From Clostridia bacterium (GTDB taxonomy: Bacteria; Bacillota; Clostridia; Oscillospirales; CAG-272): DNA of 53,533 nucleotides. The stretch is taken from the NCBI GenBank assembly GCA_017407225.1, contig JAFQWY010000314.1, forward strand, positions 1 to 53,533, in the 5' to 3' direction. The notes under the pieces were generated by a model, which saw only the letters and a list, made by a program, of their open reading frames with translations, ran no database searches and was not told the DNA's origin. This document shows, piece after piece, positions 7,633 to 16,212 of this stretch (its first letter is position 1; each line of letters begins with the position of its first letter). A program made the position numbers and the translations under genes.

Positions 7633-8490
7633 TTAGATTCCGAAATTTTCTTTGCAGTAGGCTTCGATCCAGTGGATGACGGATGGGGTGGTTTCGTCTG
7701 CGGCGGCTTTTGCTTCCGCGACGGCAGTTTCCACGGCGACGGCGGTATCCGATGCTTCAAACATGGGAATATCGTTCCGGTTGTCCCCGAAGGAGATGAT
7801 TTTCTTCGCACCGGTCATCTGCCGCAGCTTGTCCACGGCGTTTTTTTTGGATGCGTCGGGGGAGAAGGCTTCCAGATACCAGGTATCCTCCGCGTAGGAG
7901 TCCCGGTAGAAGGTGAAGCGGATATTGGCAATTGTTTCCAGTTTTTCGGCGGCGCGGCGGATCAGGTCTTCCCCGGCGATGACGCAGAAGTAGATGATCC
8001 TGCCGGGAATGTCTGCGGCGCTCCCGATTTTCAGAAAGGGCTTGCCGTATTTCTTCACCCGTTCCTCATAGAAGCGGCGCATGGGCTCGTTTGCGATTTC
8101 GCGGTAGCAGGTGTAGAGGGGATCCCCGTCGATGGGGTGTTCTTCGTCCAGGGAATAGACGAAGGGGGAGGCACCCAGGTCCGTGAGGGTATCAAGGACG
8201 GTCTGGGCAGTGTCCGGGTCGATTTCGGCGGCGGAGACATAGCGGTTCTCCCGCATATCCCTGAGAAGTACCCCGTTCATGAGAGCAACGGGGGCATCGG
8301 TGAGGGTGAAGTCGATATCGCCGAGAATGTAGGACACGGACCGTACGGTGCGCGCGGTGGCGTAGGTGATCCGGACTCCCTTCTGCAGGAGGGCGTTGAT
8401 CCGCCGGGCGGTATGGGGATTCAGCGCGGCATCCGGGGAGAGGAGGGTGCCGTCAAGGTCGGAGACAAACAGAACATCACGGAGTGTCAC
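7633..8490 (-). CDS. HAD-superfamily (Cof-type) phosphatase
   Basis: A 285-residue hydrolase. The nucleophile motif D11-L-D13-G-T is at the start, a lysine region (SPDASKKNAVDKL) lies near residue 215, and the metal-binding motif GDNRNDIPMFEAS lies near residue 237. Between them is the large C2-type cap typical of the Cof subfamily, which dephosphorylates sugar phosphates and cofactor phosphates in the cytoplasm. It begins with GTG at 8490 (GGAGG 10 nt upstream) and overlaps the tadA stop by 4 nt. The physiological substrate cannot be told from sequence. Confidence 0.88.
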   Translation of the reverse strand: MTLRDVLFVSDLDGTLLSPDAALNPHTARRINALLQKGVRITYATARTVRSVSYILGDIDFTLTDAPVALMNGVLLRDMRENRYVSAAEIDPDTAQTVLDTLTDLGASPFVYSLDEEHPIDGDPLYTCYREIANEPMRRFYEERVKKYGKPFLKIGSAADIPGRIIYFCVIAGEDLIRRAAEKLETIANIRFTFYRDSYAEDTWYLEAFSPDASKKNAVDKLRQMTGAKKIISFGDNRNDIPMFEASDTAVAVETAVAEAKAAADETTPSVIHWIEAYCKENFGI

Positions 8491-9044
8491 GGCTTTTTCC
8501 TCCCTGCGGTATTCTGGCGCCTATCGGTGAAGAAATCCTGCAGGACGGTGCGGCAGTCCTTTTCCAGAATCCCGGTGATGACGGCAGGCTTATGATTGAG
8601 GGGGTAGCAGTTAAAATTCATGAGGGAACCCATGGCACCCGCCTTCGGGTCCTTTGCTCCGATCACCACAGTCGGGATTCTCGCATTCCAGACGGTTCCG
8701 GCGCACATGGGGCAGGGCTCCAGAGTGACATACAGGGTGCAGTCCGTCAGCCGCCATCCGCCGAGGATTTCGCTGGCACGGGAGATTGCGGCGGTTTCGG
8801 CGTGGTAGGCGGGATTTTTGAAGGTTTCCCGTCCGTTGTAGTCGGCGGACAGGATGGAATTGTTCCGCACCACGACGGCTCCTACGGGGACTTCGCCTTC
8901 TTCAGCGGCCTGACGTGCCAGAATCAGGGCGGCGTTCATCCAGGTTTCGTGGGGCATTTCCGGGTGATTCTCTCCGTCGTAGGCGGGGTAATCCCGGAGC
9001 AGGCGGTTTACGGTATCAAGACGGGTTTTGAGCAGGTTATTCAT
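8487..9044 (-). CDS. tadA: tRNA adenosine deaminase TadA
   Basis: A zinc deaminase of the cytidine/deoxycytidylate family that converts A34 to inosine in tRNA-Arg(ACG). The zinc site is visible as H81-A-E83 (Glu is the proton shuttle) and P110-C111-P-M-C114. The line GWRLTDCTLYVTLEPCPMCAG and the downstream AKDPKAGAMGSLMN are typical of TadA rather than other deaminases. The N-terminus carries about 30 residues more than the usual 150-residue enzyme (MNNLLKTRLDTVNRLLRDYP...), an oddity, yet the ATG at 9044 has an excellent GAGGAGG site. It overlaps both neighbours by 4 nt. Confidence 0.9.
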   Translation of the reverse strand: MNNLLKTRLDTVNRLLRDYPAYDGENHPEMPHETWMNAALILARQAAEEGEVPVGAVVVRNNSILSADYNGRETFKNPAYHAETAAISRASEILGGWRLTDCTLYVTLEPCPMCAGTVWNARIPTVVIGAKDPKAGAMGSLMNFNCYPLNHKPAVITGILEKDCRTVLQDFFTDRRQNTAGRKKP

Positions 9045-9805
9045 GCGTCCTCCTCACTGTCCGGGATTTCCCGGAGCGGTGCGTTGCGGATGATGAGGAA
9101 GAGAATGAAGCAGACGAATCCGCCGACGATGAAGATCCGGTCGATCATGGTGCACAGAAGGGGTTCCTCCGCCAGTACGGTCAGACATAGCCAGGAACGG
9201 AAGTTGATGACGGCGTGTGCCGCGATGGGAACCCACAGACGTCCGGTGTTTTCCATGAGATAAGCCAGAACAATGCCGCTGCCCAGTGCGTAGATCATGC
9301 CTGCTACGGTCTGATGGGCAATGGCGAACATCACGGTCTGTGCCAGGCAGCCGAAGATGGGGTTCATCTGCCGCAGCTCTCCGTAGAACAGTCCCCGGAA
9401 GATATATTCCTCCGCGATGGGATGGATGAGAACGAGGGACAGGAAAGAGAGCAGGCTGCGGTGTGGGACGGCGCCGGACGTGTCGAAGGGGACGCTGACC
9501 AGAAACATCATGACGATCATGACGGCGACGGCGGCGACGATTCCCAGCAGTCCGTGGAGGGGGTGGGATTTTTTCGGCGGTGCGATGGGTTCGTGTTCCT
9601 CTTCCGCGGTCGGCGCGTAGGTTTTCAGCCGGAACAGAAGAACTGCGGCGGCTCCTGCCGGAAGGAAGCACAGAAGCTCCGTGAGGGAAGGCTCCAGGGG
9701 CAGATCCAGCCGTCCGGTGAGAATGACCAGAAGCCGCTGGATGAACACGAACAGGATGAAGGGAAACAGGGTATGCAGAAGACGTTTGATGTTGTTGTTT
9801 TCCAA
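9041..9805 (-). CDS. CPBP-family intramembrane metalloprotease
   Basis: A 254-residue membrane protein of about seven to eight hydrophobic segments. The three CPBP (CAAX protease / bacteriocin-processing) motifs are present: E132-E133-YIF-R137, F..AH164, and H197-AVI-N201. Family members are site-2-like glutamic intramembrane proteases or self-immunity proteins. The start is a TTG at 9805: it is supported by AAGGAGG 11 nt upstream and there is no earlier ATG. It overlaps tadA by 4 nt. Substrate unknown. Confidence 0.85.
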   Translation of the reverse strand: MENNNIKRLLHTLFPFILFVFIQRLLVILTGRLDLPLEPSLTELLCFLPAGAAAVLLFRLKTYAPTAEEEHEPIAPPKKSHPLHGLLGIVAAVAVMIVMMFLVSVPFDTSGAVPHRSLLSFLSLVLIHPIAEEYIFRGLFYGELRQMNPIFGCLAQTVMFAIAHQTVAGMIYALGSGIVLAYLMENTGRLWVPIAAHAVINFRSWLCLTVLAEEPLLCTMIDRIFIVGGFVCFILFLIIRNAPLREIPDSEEDA

Positions 9806-9845
9806 CGGCGTTCAGTCCTCCTTGAAGTGATGTGTTAACGGTTGT

Positions 9846-10514
9846 TTACGGAGTGATCCAGAGGGTCAGCATGGACGTATCCATGTATTTTCCCAGATCG
9901 TCGATGATGATTTTTCCGTCTTCGATGACGTGGATTTTGATGCACGCGGAGCCTTTTTTGCCGGTTCCGGGGTTTTCCGCGGACAGTGCGATGCTGAAGG
10001 CTTCGCTTTTGAGGGCAACGGAATACCGGTCTTCCCAGAAGGGCAGGAGTTCGTTGACAAGGGTGAATTCGGTCTCGGGGGTGATGCCCATGGAGGACAC
10101 TTCAAAGGTGCCGCTGCGGTTGCCCTTGGCGAGAACGTCATAGGTTCCGGTCAGGTTGAATGCAGCTTTTACACCGGCAGGATCGTCAATGATCCGGATC
10201 AGGCCGGGGATTTCCTGACCGGTAGCGGTGGTGAGGGCTTTTTCTGCGGTCCGGGACAGGTCGATGATTTCGCAGCCGCCCAGAAGTGCGGTTTCGGTTC
10301 TGTTCAGATAATCCGGGAAATTTTTCCAGCGCACGCCGCCTTCTCGGCATTCCGCGGCGATTTCTGCGATGGTTTCGTCGGGGAGGGATGCGATTCTGGC
10401 AAGCACCTGATTCCGTTCCAGATAAAACACACCGAGGGTGCGGAATTGATCGAAATTTGACCAGATGGTGCGTTTGATGGATACAATGTCACGGTTTCTG
10501 CGGATGGATGCCAT
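9846..10514 (-). CDS. hypothetical protein
   Basis: A 222-residue soluble protein starting MASIRRNRD at the ATG at 10514, with AGGAG 9 nt upstream; a longer in-frame opening has no ribosome-binding site and runs into the promoter. No signal peptide or membrane segment. The N-terminal third is helical and basic (SIKRTIWSNFDQFRTLGVFYLERNQVLARIASLPDETI), the C-terminal half beta-rich (FTLVNELLPFWEDRYSVALKSEAFSIAL, IKIHVIEDGKIIIDDLGKY). I do not recognise the family. It has its own consensus promoter at 10561-10589 and leads into the CPBP gene after 40 nt. Confidence 0.65.
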   Translation of the reverse strand: MASIRRNRDIVSIKRTIWSNFDQFRTLGVFYLERNQVLARIASLPDETIAEIAAECREGGVRWKNFPDYLNRTETALLGGCEIIDLSRTAEKALTTATGQEIPGLIRIIDDPAGVKAAFNLTGTYDVLAKGNRSGTFEVSSMGITPETEFTLVNELLPFWEDRYSVALKSEAFSIALSAENPGTGKKGSACIKIHVIEDGKIIIDDLGKYMDTSMLTLWITP

Positions 10515-10560
10515 GATTGTAAAATCTCCTGTTTTACGTTTGTTGTTCTGCGTTCTGTAT

Positions 10561-10589
10561 ATTATAGCACGGCGCGGATGATTTGTCAA
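10561..10589 (-). promoter_or_regulatory. internal consensus sigma-A promoter
   Basis: On the minus strand TTGACA (10589-10584), 17 bp, TATAAT (10566-10561): a perfect consensus. Its -35 box overlaps the last codon region of the 10586-10945 gene, so the downstream six genes can be transcribed without the first two. Confidence 0.9.
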
Positions 10590-10945
10590 TCCCCGTACAG
10601 GACGGCGGCGATTTTGTCCACTGCCATGACATGATAGCGGTATACGGAGCTGCGTTCCAGATGGAAGATTTCTTCAATCTCTGAGAACGGATGTTCTTTT
10701 ATGTAGTGAAGTTCGATGATGTCCCGTTCGGGGCCGCTCAGATGGCTGATGGCCTGTTCCACGGCCTGAATGGTGTTGGAGAGGGTGAGGAGACGGGTAC
10801 GGGCAACCCGGGATTTCCGGAGGGAGAGATTTTCAATATTGGTCAGACGGGTGCAGTAATCCATGGAGGAGCGGTAGAAGGACAGTTCGGAGAGGAGCTT
10901 TTTGGTCATCTTGCGTTTGTACTGTTTCGTCAATTTCAGCGTCAT
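10586..10945 (-). CDS. sigma-70 region-4-like DNA-binding protein
   Basis: A protein of about 119 residues. The C-terminal half, LSGPERDIIELHYIKEHPFSEIEEIFHLERSSVYRYHVMAVDKIAAVLYG in pieces, is a sigma region 4-like helix-turn-helix of the type in phage ArpU/DUF1492-like late regulators and small orphan sigma-like proteins. There is no region 2, so it cannot act alone as a sigma factor by the usual mechanism. The start at 10945 (MTLKLTKQ) is uncertain: GAAAGG abuts the ATG directly. A TTG at 11017 is also in frame but lies inside the upstream gene without a ribosome-binding site. It follows the zinc-ribbon gene after 22 nt. Confidence 0.65.
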   Translation of the reverse strand: MTLKLTKQYKRKMTKKLLSELSFYRSSMDYCTRLTNIENLSLRKSRVARTRLLTLSNTIQAVEQAISHLSGPERDIIELHYIKEHPFSEIEEIFHLERSSVYRYHVMAVDKIAAVLYGD

Positions 10946-10967
10946 CCTTTCATAAATACTATAATGT

Positions 10968-11189
10968 TCACTTGATTCCGTTGTTTTTCCGTGGGATTGC
11001 GGCCGGAAATCCGACAACGGTGCTGCCGTGCCGGGGATAGCGGAAGGAGGGGCGTTCTTCCGGCGGCCGTGCGATGATGAGACTGCTTTCCACGCAGCTG
11101 GTACAGCAGAAGGCGCCGCATATGAGATAGGCGGTATCTCCGTCCCGGATGGGTTCGCGGCAGATTCTGCAGTGATACAGGATTTTCAT
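10968..11189 (-). CDS. small zinc-ribbon-like protein
   Basis: A 73-residue protein starting MKILYHCRICREPI. Cys7 and Cys10 form one knuckle, and Cys24, Cys28, Cys29 and Cys32 provide the second, so a treble-clef or ribbon-type zinc site is likely. The ATG at 11189 is chosen because the consensus promoter at 11256-11284 would start transcription near 11249, which makes the in-frame ATG at 11240 almost leaderless; AAGGTG lies 14 nt before 11189, which is a little far. It is the first gene of the minus-strand operon. Function unknown; control of transcription with its sigma-like neighbour is a guess. Confidence 0.55.
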   Translation of the reverse strand: MKILYHCRICREPIRDGDTAYLICGAFCCTSCVESSLIIARPPEERPSFRYPRHGSTVVGFPAAIPRKNNGIK

Positions 11190-11255
11190 ATGTTCTATAA
11201 GATCACCTTCTTCGAGAAAATGTGACAGCAGAAAGAACAAATGTTCCGTGTCGGT

Positions 11256-11284
11256 ATTATAACACAGGAAACGGGGTTTGTCAA
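11256..11284 (-). promoter_or_regulatory. consensus sigma-A promoter heading the eight-gene minus operon
   Basis: On the minus strand TTGACA (11284-11279), 17 bp, TATAAT (11261-11256), a perfect match. Confidence 0.9.
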
Positions 11285-11354
11285 GTGGGGCGGAGAATTA
11301 TAAGAATGCACAGGACGGGCGCGTATTTCGGCAGGGAAATCGTAGGATGCGATA

Positions 11355-11383
11355 TTGTAAAGCCCGGGCGGATGTGATAAAAT
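11355..11383 (+). promoter_or_regulatory. sigma-A-type promoter of the PHP phosphatase gene
   Basis: TTGTAA (11355-11360), 17 bp, TAAAAT (11378-11383), followed by the gene start at 11432. Confidence 0.65.
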
Positions 11384-11431
11384 AACTCATATATGATTAT
11401 TAGGAAGAGGATCGGAAGAGAGGTAAACACA

Positions 11432-12211
11432 ATGAAAGTCAATCTTCACGCCCACACTGTCCGGTGCCGCCACGCAAGCGGTACCGAACGGGAATACATC
11501 GAAAATGCCGTTAAGGCGGGATTCACCCGGTACGGATTTGCCGATCATGCGCCTTATGTGTTCAAAGACGGGTACTACTCCAATTTCCGCATGATGCCGG
11601 AACAGCAGGAGGACTACGTGAACACCCTGCTGGCACTGAAGGAGGAGTATAAGGATGTCATTGATATAAAAATCGGATACGAAGCGGAATATTATCCGGA
11701 ATTTTTCGGGGAATTTCTGAAACTGGCGACCCGGTTTCACGTGGACTACCTGATTCTCGGTCAGCATTTCATGGAAAACGAAATGACCCGGAAGTATTCA
11801 GGCATCAGGACCGAGGACGAGGGCTATCTCTGCCAGTATGTGGATCAGTACATCGCGGGCATGAAGACCGGGGTATTCACCTACGGCGCCCATCCGGATC
11901 TGGTGCATTTCGTGGGCAGTGACGATATTTTCGACAAACATTACGGACGGCTCATCGAAGCGGCGAAGGAGCTGAAGGTGCCCATGGAAATCAACTTCCT
12001 CGGCATCCGGGACCGGAGAACCTATCCTCACGACCGGTTCTTTAAGCTCTGCGGCGAGATCGGGGCTGAGGTCTGCTTCGGCTGCGATGCTCATTCCGCG
12101 GATGTTGCCGTGGACGCGGCTTCCGAAGTGAAAGCATTGGAAATGGTGGAACGGTACGGGCTGATTCTCAACGAATCCCCCGAGCTGAGACCCGTTCCCG
12201 CATCTTTATAA
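11432..12211 (+). CDS. PHP-domain histidinol-phosphatase-like protein
   Basis: A 259-residue metal-dependent phosphoesterase of the PHP superfamily. Metal ligands are visible as H6-A-H8 (NLHAHT), FADHAP, the glutamate in IGYEAEYYPEF, LGQHFM, GAHPDL and the closing CFGCDAHSAD. This is the histidinol-phosphatase (HisK) layout that hydrolyses L-histidinol phosphate, though many paralogues act on other phosphates. No other histidine-biosynthesis gene is near, so the pathway is uncertain. The ATG at 11432 has GAGAGG upstream; the earlier in-frame ATG at 11393 lies too close to the promoter. It leads a plus-strand run of five genes. Confidence 0.85.
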   Translation: MKVNLHAHTVRCRHASGTEREYIENAVKAGFTRYGFADHAPYVFKDGYYSNFRMMPEQQEDYVNTLLALKEEYKDVIDIKIGYEAEYYPEFFGEFLKLATRFHVDYLILGQHFMENEMTRKYSGIRTEDEGYLCQYVDQYIAGMKTGVFTYGAHPDLVHFVGSDDIFDKHYGRLIEAAKELKVPMEINFLGIRDRRTYPHDRFFKLCGEIGAEVCFGCDAHSADVAVDAASEVKALEMVERYGLILNESPELRPVPASL

Positions 12212-12234
12212 AAAATCAATTATGAGGTGACAGC

Positions 12235-13140
12235 ATGGACTTTACAATTCTTGACAGACTGGCTCAGCGTGCCGCAGACGATCAGCTTCCCGCATACCGG
12301 ATTTCCGTGTGGATTGACGGCGAGATCCGGGAAAAGGTGATTACCCCCGCCAACGACTGCAACGATATTTACTCCGCATCCAAGAATTTTATCACCACCG
12401 CCTGCGGTTTCTGCATTGACGACGGATACATGGATTACTCCACCACGGTTTGGGATCTGTTCCACGACGAGCGGGAGCTGAATCCCCTCTGGAAGGATGT
12501 TACCCTGGAAATGGTGCTGTCCCAGACCATCGGTATTTCCGGGATGTTCCTGGACATCGACACCGAGGATGCCTTCTCCTGGGAAGAGGAGGACTGGCTT
12601 GACCGGGTTCTGAATCATCCCTTTGTATACAGGCCCGGCGAAAAGTTTGCTTACTCCGACTCCAATTTCTATCTGGCTTCCCGGATGGCGTCAAAGGCAT
12701 CGGGGCGCTACGCGGAAGAAATCCTCAACGAGCGTCTGTTTGTGCCCATGAAGATGCAGGGCTGGGCATGGGCGAAGTGTCCCAGGGGTCATGTCATGGG
12801 CGGCACAGGTCTGTTCATCCGTACCCGCGACATGGCAAAGCTGGGTGCGCTCTACCTGAACGAAGGCGTATACGAGGGCAGGCGGATTCTTTCCGAAGAA
12901 TTCTGTTATCATGCCACCCACGCGGTTTCCCATCCCCATGAGGGCAGTGACTACGGTCTGTCCTTCTGGATTCCCAAGAATCACTCCAATCCCCACGGCA
13001 GGGACGTTTTCCGGGGCTCCGGGATGCTTAACCAGTCCTTCTGGGTTGACCGGGGCGAAGGATTTGTTGCCGCATGGCATGCCTATGACACAAAGGGCCG
13101 AACCAATGACGCCTTTGCGGATGTGCTGATGAATCTGTAA
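12235..13140 (+). CDS. beta-lactamase-fold serine hydrolase
   Basis: A 301-residue protein of the class C beta-lactamase / penicillin-binding-protein-like family. The catalytic S47-A-S-K50 is preceded by DIYSASK, and the second motif is Y140-S-D (FAYSDSNFYLAS). A helix-rich insert and RGSGMLNQSFWVDRGEGFVAAW fill the place of the KTG-like strand. No signal peptide is evident, so it is probably cytoplasmic and an esterase or D-amino-peptidase rather than a resistance enzyme. GAGGTGA precedes the ATG. It sits between a phosphatase and exporter genes. Confidence 0.82.
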   Translation: MDFTILDRLAQRAADDQLPAYRISVWIDGEIREKVITPANDCNDIYSASKNFITTACGFCIDDGYMDYSTTVWDLFHDERELNPLWKDVTLEMVLSQTIGISGMFLDIDTEDAFSWEEEDWLDRVLNHPFVYRPGEKFAYSDSNFYLASRMASKASGRYAEEILNERLFVPMKMQGWAWAKCPRGHVMGGTGLFIRTRDMAKLGALYLNEGVYEGRRILSEEFCYHATHAVSHPHEGSDYGLSFWIPKNHSNPHGRDVFRGSGMLNQSFWVDRGEGFVAAWHAYDTKGRTNDAFADVLMNL

Positions 13141-13158
13141 CCGCGTACTGAGGTTTCT

Positions 13159-14037
13159 ATGAAGAAAACGAGAAATATCTCCCCCTTTTTAGTGCTGGCG
13201 TCGGCTCTGCTGTTTGCATCCGGCGGGTTCTTGCTGAAGCTGGTGTCGTGGCATCCCATGGCGGTCAGTGCGGGACGATCCATGGTGGCGGCGGTGGAAA
13301 TCCTCTGCTACATGGCAGTCCGGCGGCACAAACCGGTCATCAACAAAGCGGTTCTTCTGGGCGGCGCGGCCATGGGGCTGTCCTCCACGTTCTATGTGCT
13401 GGCAAACCGGTTCACGACAGCGGCCAATGCCATTCTGATCCAGTTTACGGCGCCCGTTTTCATTATCCTGTTCATGTGGATTATCTTTAAGGAAAGACCC
13501 GGCAAGCTGGACATTGCGGCGACGCTGATTCTCTTTGCGGGCATGGTGCTGTTCTTTCTGGAGAGTCTCTCCGGGGACGGGATGCTGGGCAATTTCATGG
13601 CCCTTCTCTCCGGCATCACCTATGCGCTGGTGTTCATGATGAAGAAGTTCGACGGTGCGGATACGGTGTCTTCCGTGTTCTTCGGCTGCATCATTGCATC
13701 GGTTCTGGGACTTCCGTGGGTGCTTCAGGAGCCGCAGATTACTCTCCCTTCGGTGGGCGGCATGATTCTCATCGGGCTGTTCCAGTTCGGTCTGCCCTAT
13801 ATCTGCCTGGCGGAAGGTCTGGTGGGAACTCCTCCGGTTGCAGCCTCTCTGATCTCCATGATCGAGCCGGTGCTCAACCCCATTCTGGCGGCAATCATTG
13901 TCCACGAACGGCTGGGAACCCTCGCCCTCATCGGTGCGGCGATTGTCATCATCGGTTCGCTGGTTTACAATGTACTGAAAGAATACCTGAAACAGCGGGA
14001 GACTGCTGAATCGGGCAAAGAAACGAGTCATCCATGA
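13159..14037 (+). CDS. DMT-superfamily (EamA) transporter
   Basis: A 292-residue membrane protein with ten hydrophobic segments in two EamA repeats (first repeat ends near residue 130, second begins NFMALLSGITYALVFMMKKFDG). YVLANRFTTAANAILIQFTAPVFIILF and the C-terminal AASLISMIEPVLNPILAAIIVHERLG are signature stretches. Such proteins export amino acids or other small metabolites. It overlaps the next exporter gene by 4 nt, so the two are co-translated. GAGG precedes the ATG. Confidence 0.9.
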   Translation: MKKTRNISPFLVLASALLFASGGFLLKLVSWHPMAVSAGRSMVAAVEILCYMAVRRHKPVINKAVLLGGAAMGLSSTFYVLANRFTTAANAILIQFTAPVFIILFMWIIFKERPGKLDIAATLILFAGMVLFFLESLSGDGMLGNFMALLSGITYALVFMMKKFDGADTVSSVFFGCIIASVLGLPWVLQEPQITLPSVGGMILIGLFQFGLPYICLAEGLVGTPPVAASLISMIEPVLNPILAAIIVHERLGTLALIGAAIVIIGSLVYNVLKEYLKQRETAESGKETSHP

Positions 14038-15452
14038 CTTCTGAACAAAAACAAAAGAAAACGCTGGATCTGACCTCCGGCCCCGTTCTGCCCCTCATGC
14101 TGCGGTTCTGCCTGCCCATTCTGCTGGGGAACATCCTGCAGCAGTTCTACAACATGGTGGATGCCGCCGTGGTGGGACATTATGTTGGAACCAATGCACT
14201 GGCTGCGGTGGGGGCCACGGGTGCGCTGACCTTTCTCATCATCGGATTCGTGGACGGAATGTGCGCGGGATTCTGCATCCCGGCGGCTCAGTCCTTCGGG
14301 GCGGGGGATGCCTCCATGCTCCGGCGATGCGTCATGAACATCATCTGGCTGGGGATCTTCTTCTCCGCGGTGCTGACAGCGGTGACATCTCTCTGCCTCG
14401 GCGCCATGCTGGATATGATGGACTTCCCGGAGGATATCTGCGGAGATGCGTTCACCTATCTGCGGGTGATTTTCCTGGGGATTCCGGCGACGGTGGCGTA
14501 CAATACCCAGGCCGGTCTGATGCGCGCCATGGGCAACACGCGGACGCCCCTCCTTGTGCTGATCTGCGCGGCTCTGGTGAACATTGTCCTTGACCTCACT
14601 TTCGTCTGCGGACTGAATCTGGGGGTCATGGGTGCGGCAATGGCGACGATTATTTCGCAGATTCTGTCTGCGGCGGTCTGCTTTGTGTACATTTTCCGCA
14701 ATTACCCCGGACTCCGTGCCCACGGTGCGGACCGCAGATTCAACCGGGCCATTGCGCGGCGCCTTGTGCTGTCGGGACTTCCCATGGCACTGCAGTATTC
14801 CATTACCGCCATCGGATCGGTGCTGATCCAGACGGCAGTGAACGGACTGGGCTCCACGGTAGTTGCGGCGGTGACTGCGGCCAATAAGGTGCAGTCCTTT
14901 GTGCATCTGCCCTTCTCCACGCTGGGGGTGACTGTGTCCACGTGGTGCGGTCAGAACAACGGTGCCATGGATTACGGCCGCGTGAAAGCAGGTTTTTGGA
15001 CCGGGATGCGGATCGCCATGGTGTACAGCATTGTCATGGGCGTGGTTATGTTCTTCGGCGGACAGTTCATTTCCCTGATTTTTCTGGATTCGGACGAGCC
15101 GAGACTGGCGGAAATTCTCACATACATCCGGGAATTCCTCCGCAAAAACTGCATTCTCTATATTCCCCTCGGTGTGCTGACGGTGTGCCGCTTCTCCCTG
15201 CAGGGACTGGAACACGGTGTGGTTGCCATGTTTGCCGGGCTGTTTGAAATGGTCGCCCGGGGACTTGTGGCGCTGACCTTTGCACAGTGGTACGGATTCT
15301 CCGCCATCTGCTGGGCCAATCCCGCGGCGTGGATCGGAGCGTGCCTGCTTCTGGTTCCCGCCTGCATCGCGGTATTTCCCAAAGTCCGGGAGACCATTGA
15401 AGCAAGACGGAGCGCGCTGGGGCTGAATCAACAATCATCAATAAAAGGATAA
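14034..15452 (+). CDS. MATE-family efflux transporter
   Basis: A 472-residue protein with twelve predicted membrane segments, arranged as two six-helix bundles. LDLTSGPVLPLMLRFCLPILLGNILQQFYNMVDAAVVGHYVGTNALAAVGATG in pieces is the usual MATE N-terminus, and the second bundle opens at LVLSGLPMALQYSITAIGSVLIQTAVNGLG. The family exports drugs or metabolites in exchange for sodium ions or protons. Substrate unknown. Coupled by a 4-nt overlap to the DMT transporter. Confidence 0.9.
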   Translation: MTSEQKQKKTLDLTSGPVLPLMLRFCLPILLGNILQQFYNMVDAAVVGHYVGTNALAAVGATGALTFLIIGFVDGMCAGFCIPAAQSFGAGDASMLRRCVMNIIWLGIFFSAVLTAVTSLCLGAMLDMMDFPEDICGDAFTYLRVIFLGIPATVAYNTQAGLMRAMGNTRTPLLVLICAALVNIVLDLTFVCGLNLGVMGAAMATIISQILSAAVCFVYIFRNYPGLRAHGADRRFNRAIARRLVLSGLPMALQYSITAIGSVLIQTAVNGLGSTVVAAVTAANKVQSFVHLPFSTLGVTVSTWCGQNNGAMDYGRVKAGFWTGMRIAMVYSIVMGVVMFFGGQFISLIFLDSDEPRLAEILTYIREFLRKNCILYIPLGVLTVCRFSLQGLEHGVVAMFAGLFEMVARGLVALTFAQWYGFSAICWANPAAWIGACLLLVPACIAVFPKVRETIEARRSALGLNQQSSIKG

Positions 15453-15457
15453 ACGAC

Positions 15458-16153
15458 ATGGAACAGAAAAAGGTACTTCTTACCCTGAAATCCAGACACT
15501 GCATCGAGAATCCCGATCTGACCCGCGCGGAGGTTGTCAATGCCTTCGGCGATGTGAAGTGGGAGTCCGATACGGAGGAATTCCTGGACGAATGGGAAGA
15601 TGACGAATACTACGACGAAGACGACGACTTCGGTGAGGATGCCGGGGATGAAGCTGCGGTGCAGTATCCGAAGAAGCTGACGGAAGAGCTGCAGGCGCGG
15701 TTTGACAAGCTCATGGAAGTGATTTTCAACATGGACGACAGCGCAGATGAGGAAGACGACGAATTCTACGTTCTCAGAAGCGAGGCGGTTATGACCCGTA
15801 CCGTGGAGGGGGAAAGCGAGATCCTGGAAATCACCTACGAGGAAAATCCCACCATGGACGAAACCACGACCACGCTGCGGTTCGATTCCGCCCATCCCGA
15901 ATCCGTGGTGATCATGCGGAATGGGGGACTGGTGAACACGATCATCTGCGAAAAGGGTGTGCGCCATGTGTCCTACTACTCCCCTGCCGGGATTGTTCTG
16001 CCGTTCCCCATTCAGATGACGGTGTATACCCGTTTCTTCGAGGGAGGCCTGACCTTCGATAACGGCGGACACGTGGAAATGGACTATATGACCGCAATGC
16101 ACGGCCTGGATAAGCAGCGGACAACCATGAAAATCACGGTTGTTCCCCAATAA
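15458..16153 (+). CDS. DUF1934 (calycin-like) protein with acidic insert
   Basis: A 231-residue protein. The C-terminal 110 residues (SEILEITYEENPTMDETTTTLRF, VVIMRNGGLVNTIICEKGVRHVSYY, FDNGGHVEMDYM) fit DUF1934, a beta-barrel family common in Firmicutes, often about 140 residues long, with unknown function. Here an extra segment at roughly residues 37-105 is strongly acidic (EEFLDEWEDDEYYDEDDDF is typical). No signal peptide. AAAGGA precedes the ATG, and the gene starts 5 nt after the MATE stop, so it is probably in the same operon. Confidence 0.75.
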   Translation: MEQKKVLLTLKSRHCIENPDLTRAEVVNAFGDVKWESDTEEFLDEWEDDEYYDEDDDFGEDAGDEAAVQYPKKLTEELQARFDKLMEVIFNMDDSADEEDDEFYVLRSEAVMTRTVEGESEILEITYEENPTMDETTTTLRFDSAHPESVVIMRNGGLVNTIICEKGVRHVSYYSPAGIVLPFPIQMTVYTRFFEGGLTFDNGGHVEMDYMTAMHGLDKQRTTMKITVVPQ

Positions 16154-16177
16154 ATTCAATATATTGTGTGAAAAGTA

Positions 16178-16206
16178 TTGACAAGATACTGAATACGGTG
16201 TATAAT
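16178..16206 (+). promoter_or_regulatory. consensus sigma-A promoter with no gene directly behind it
   Basis: TTGACA (16178-16183), 17 bp, TATAAT (16201-16206): a perfect match. A terminator follows only 75 nt later, so the promoter seems to drive a small RNA. Confidence 0.85.
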
Positions 16207-16212
16207 ATGCCT

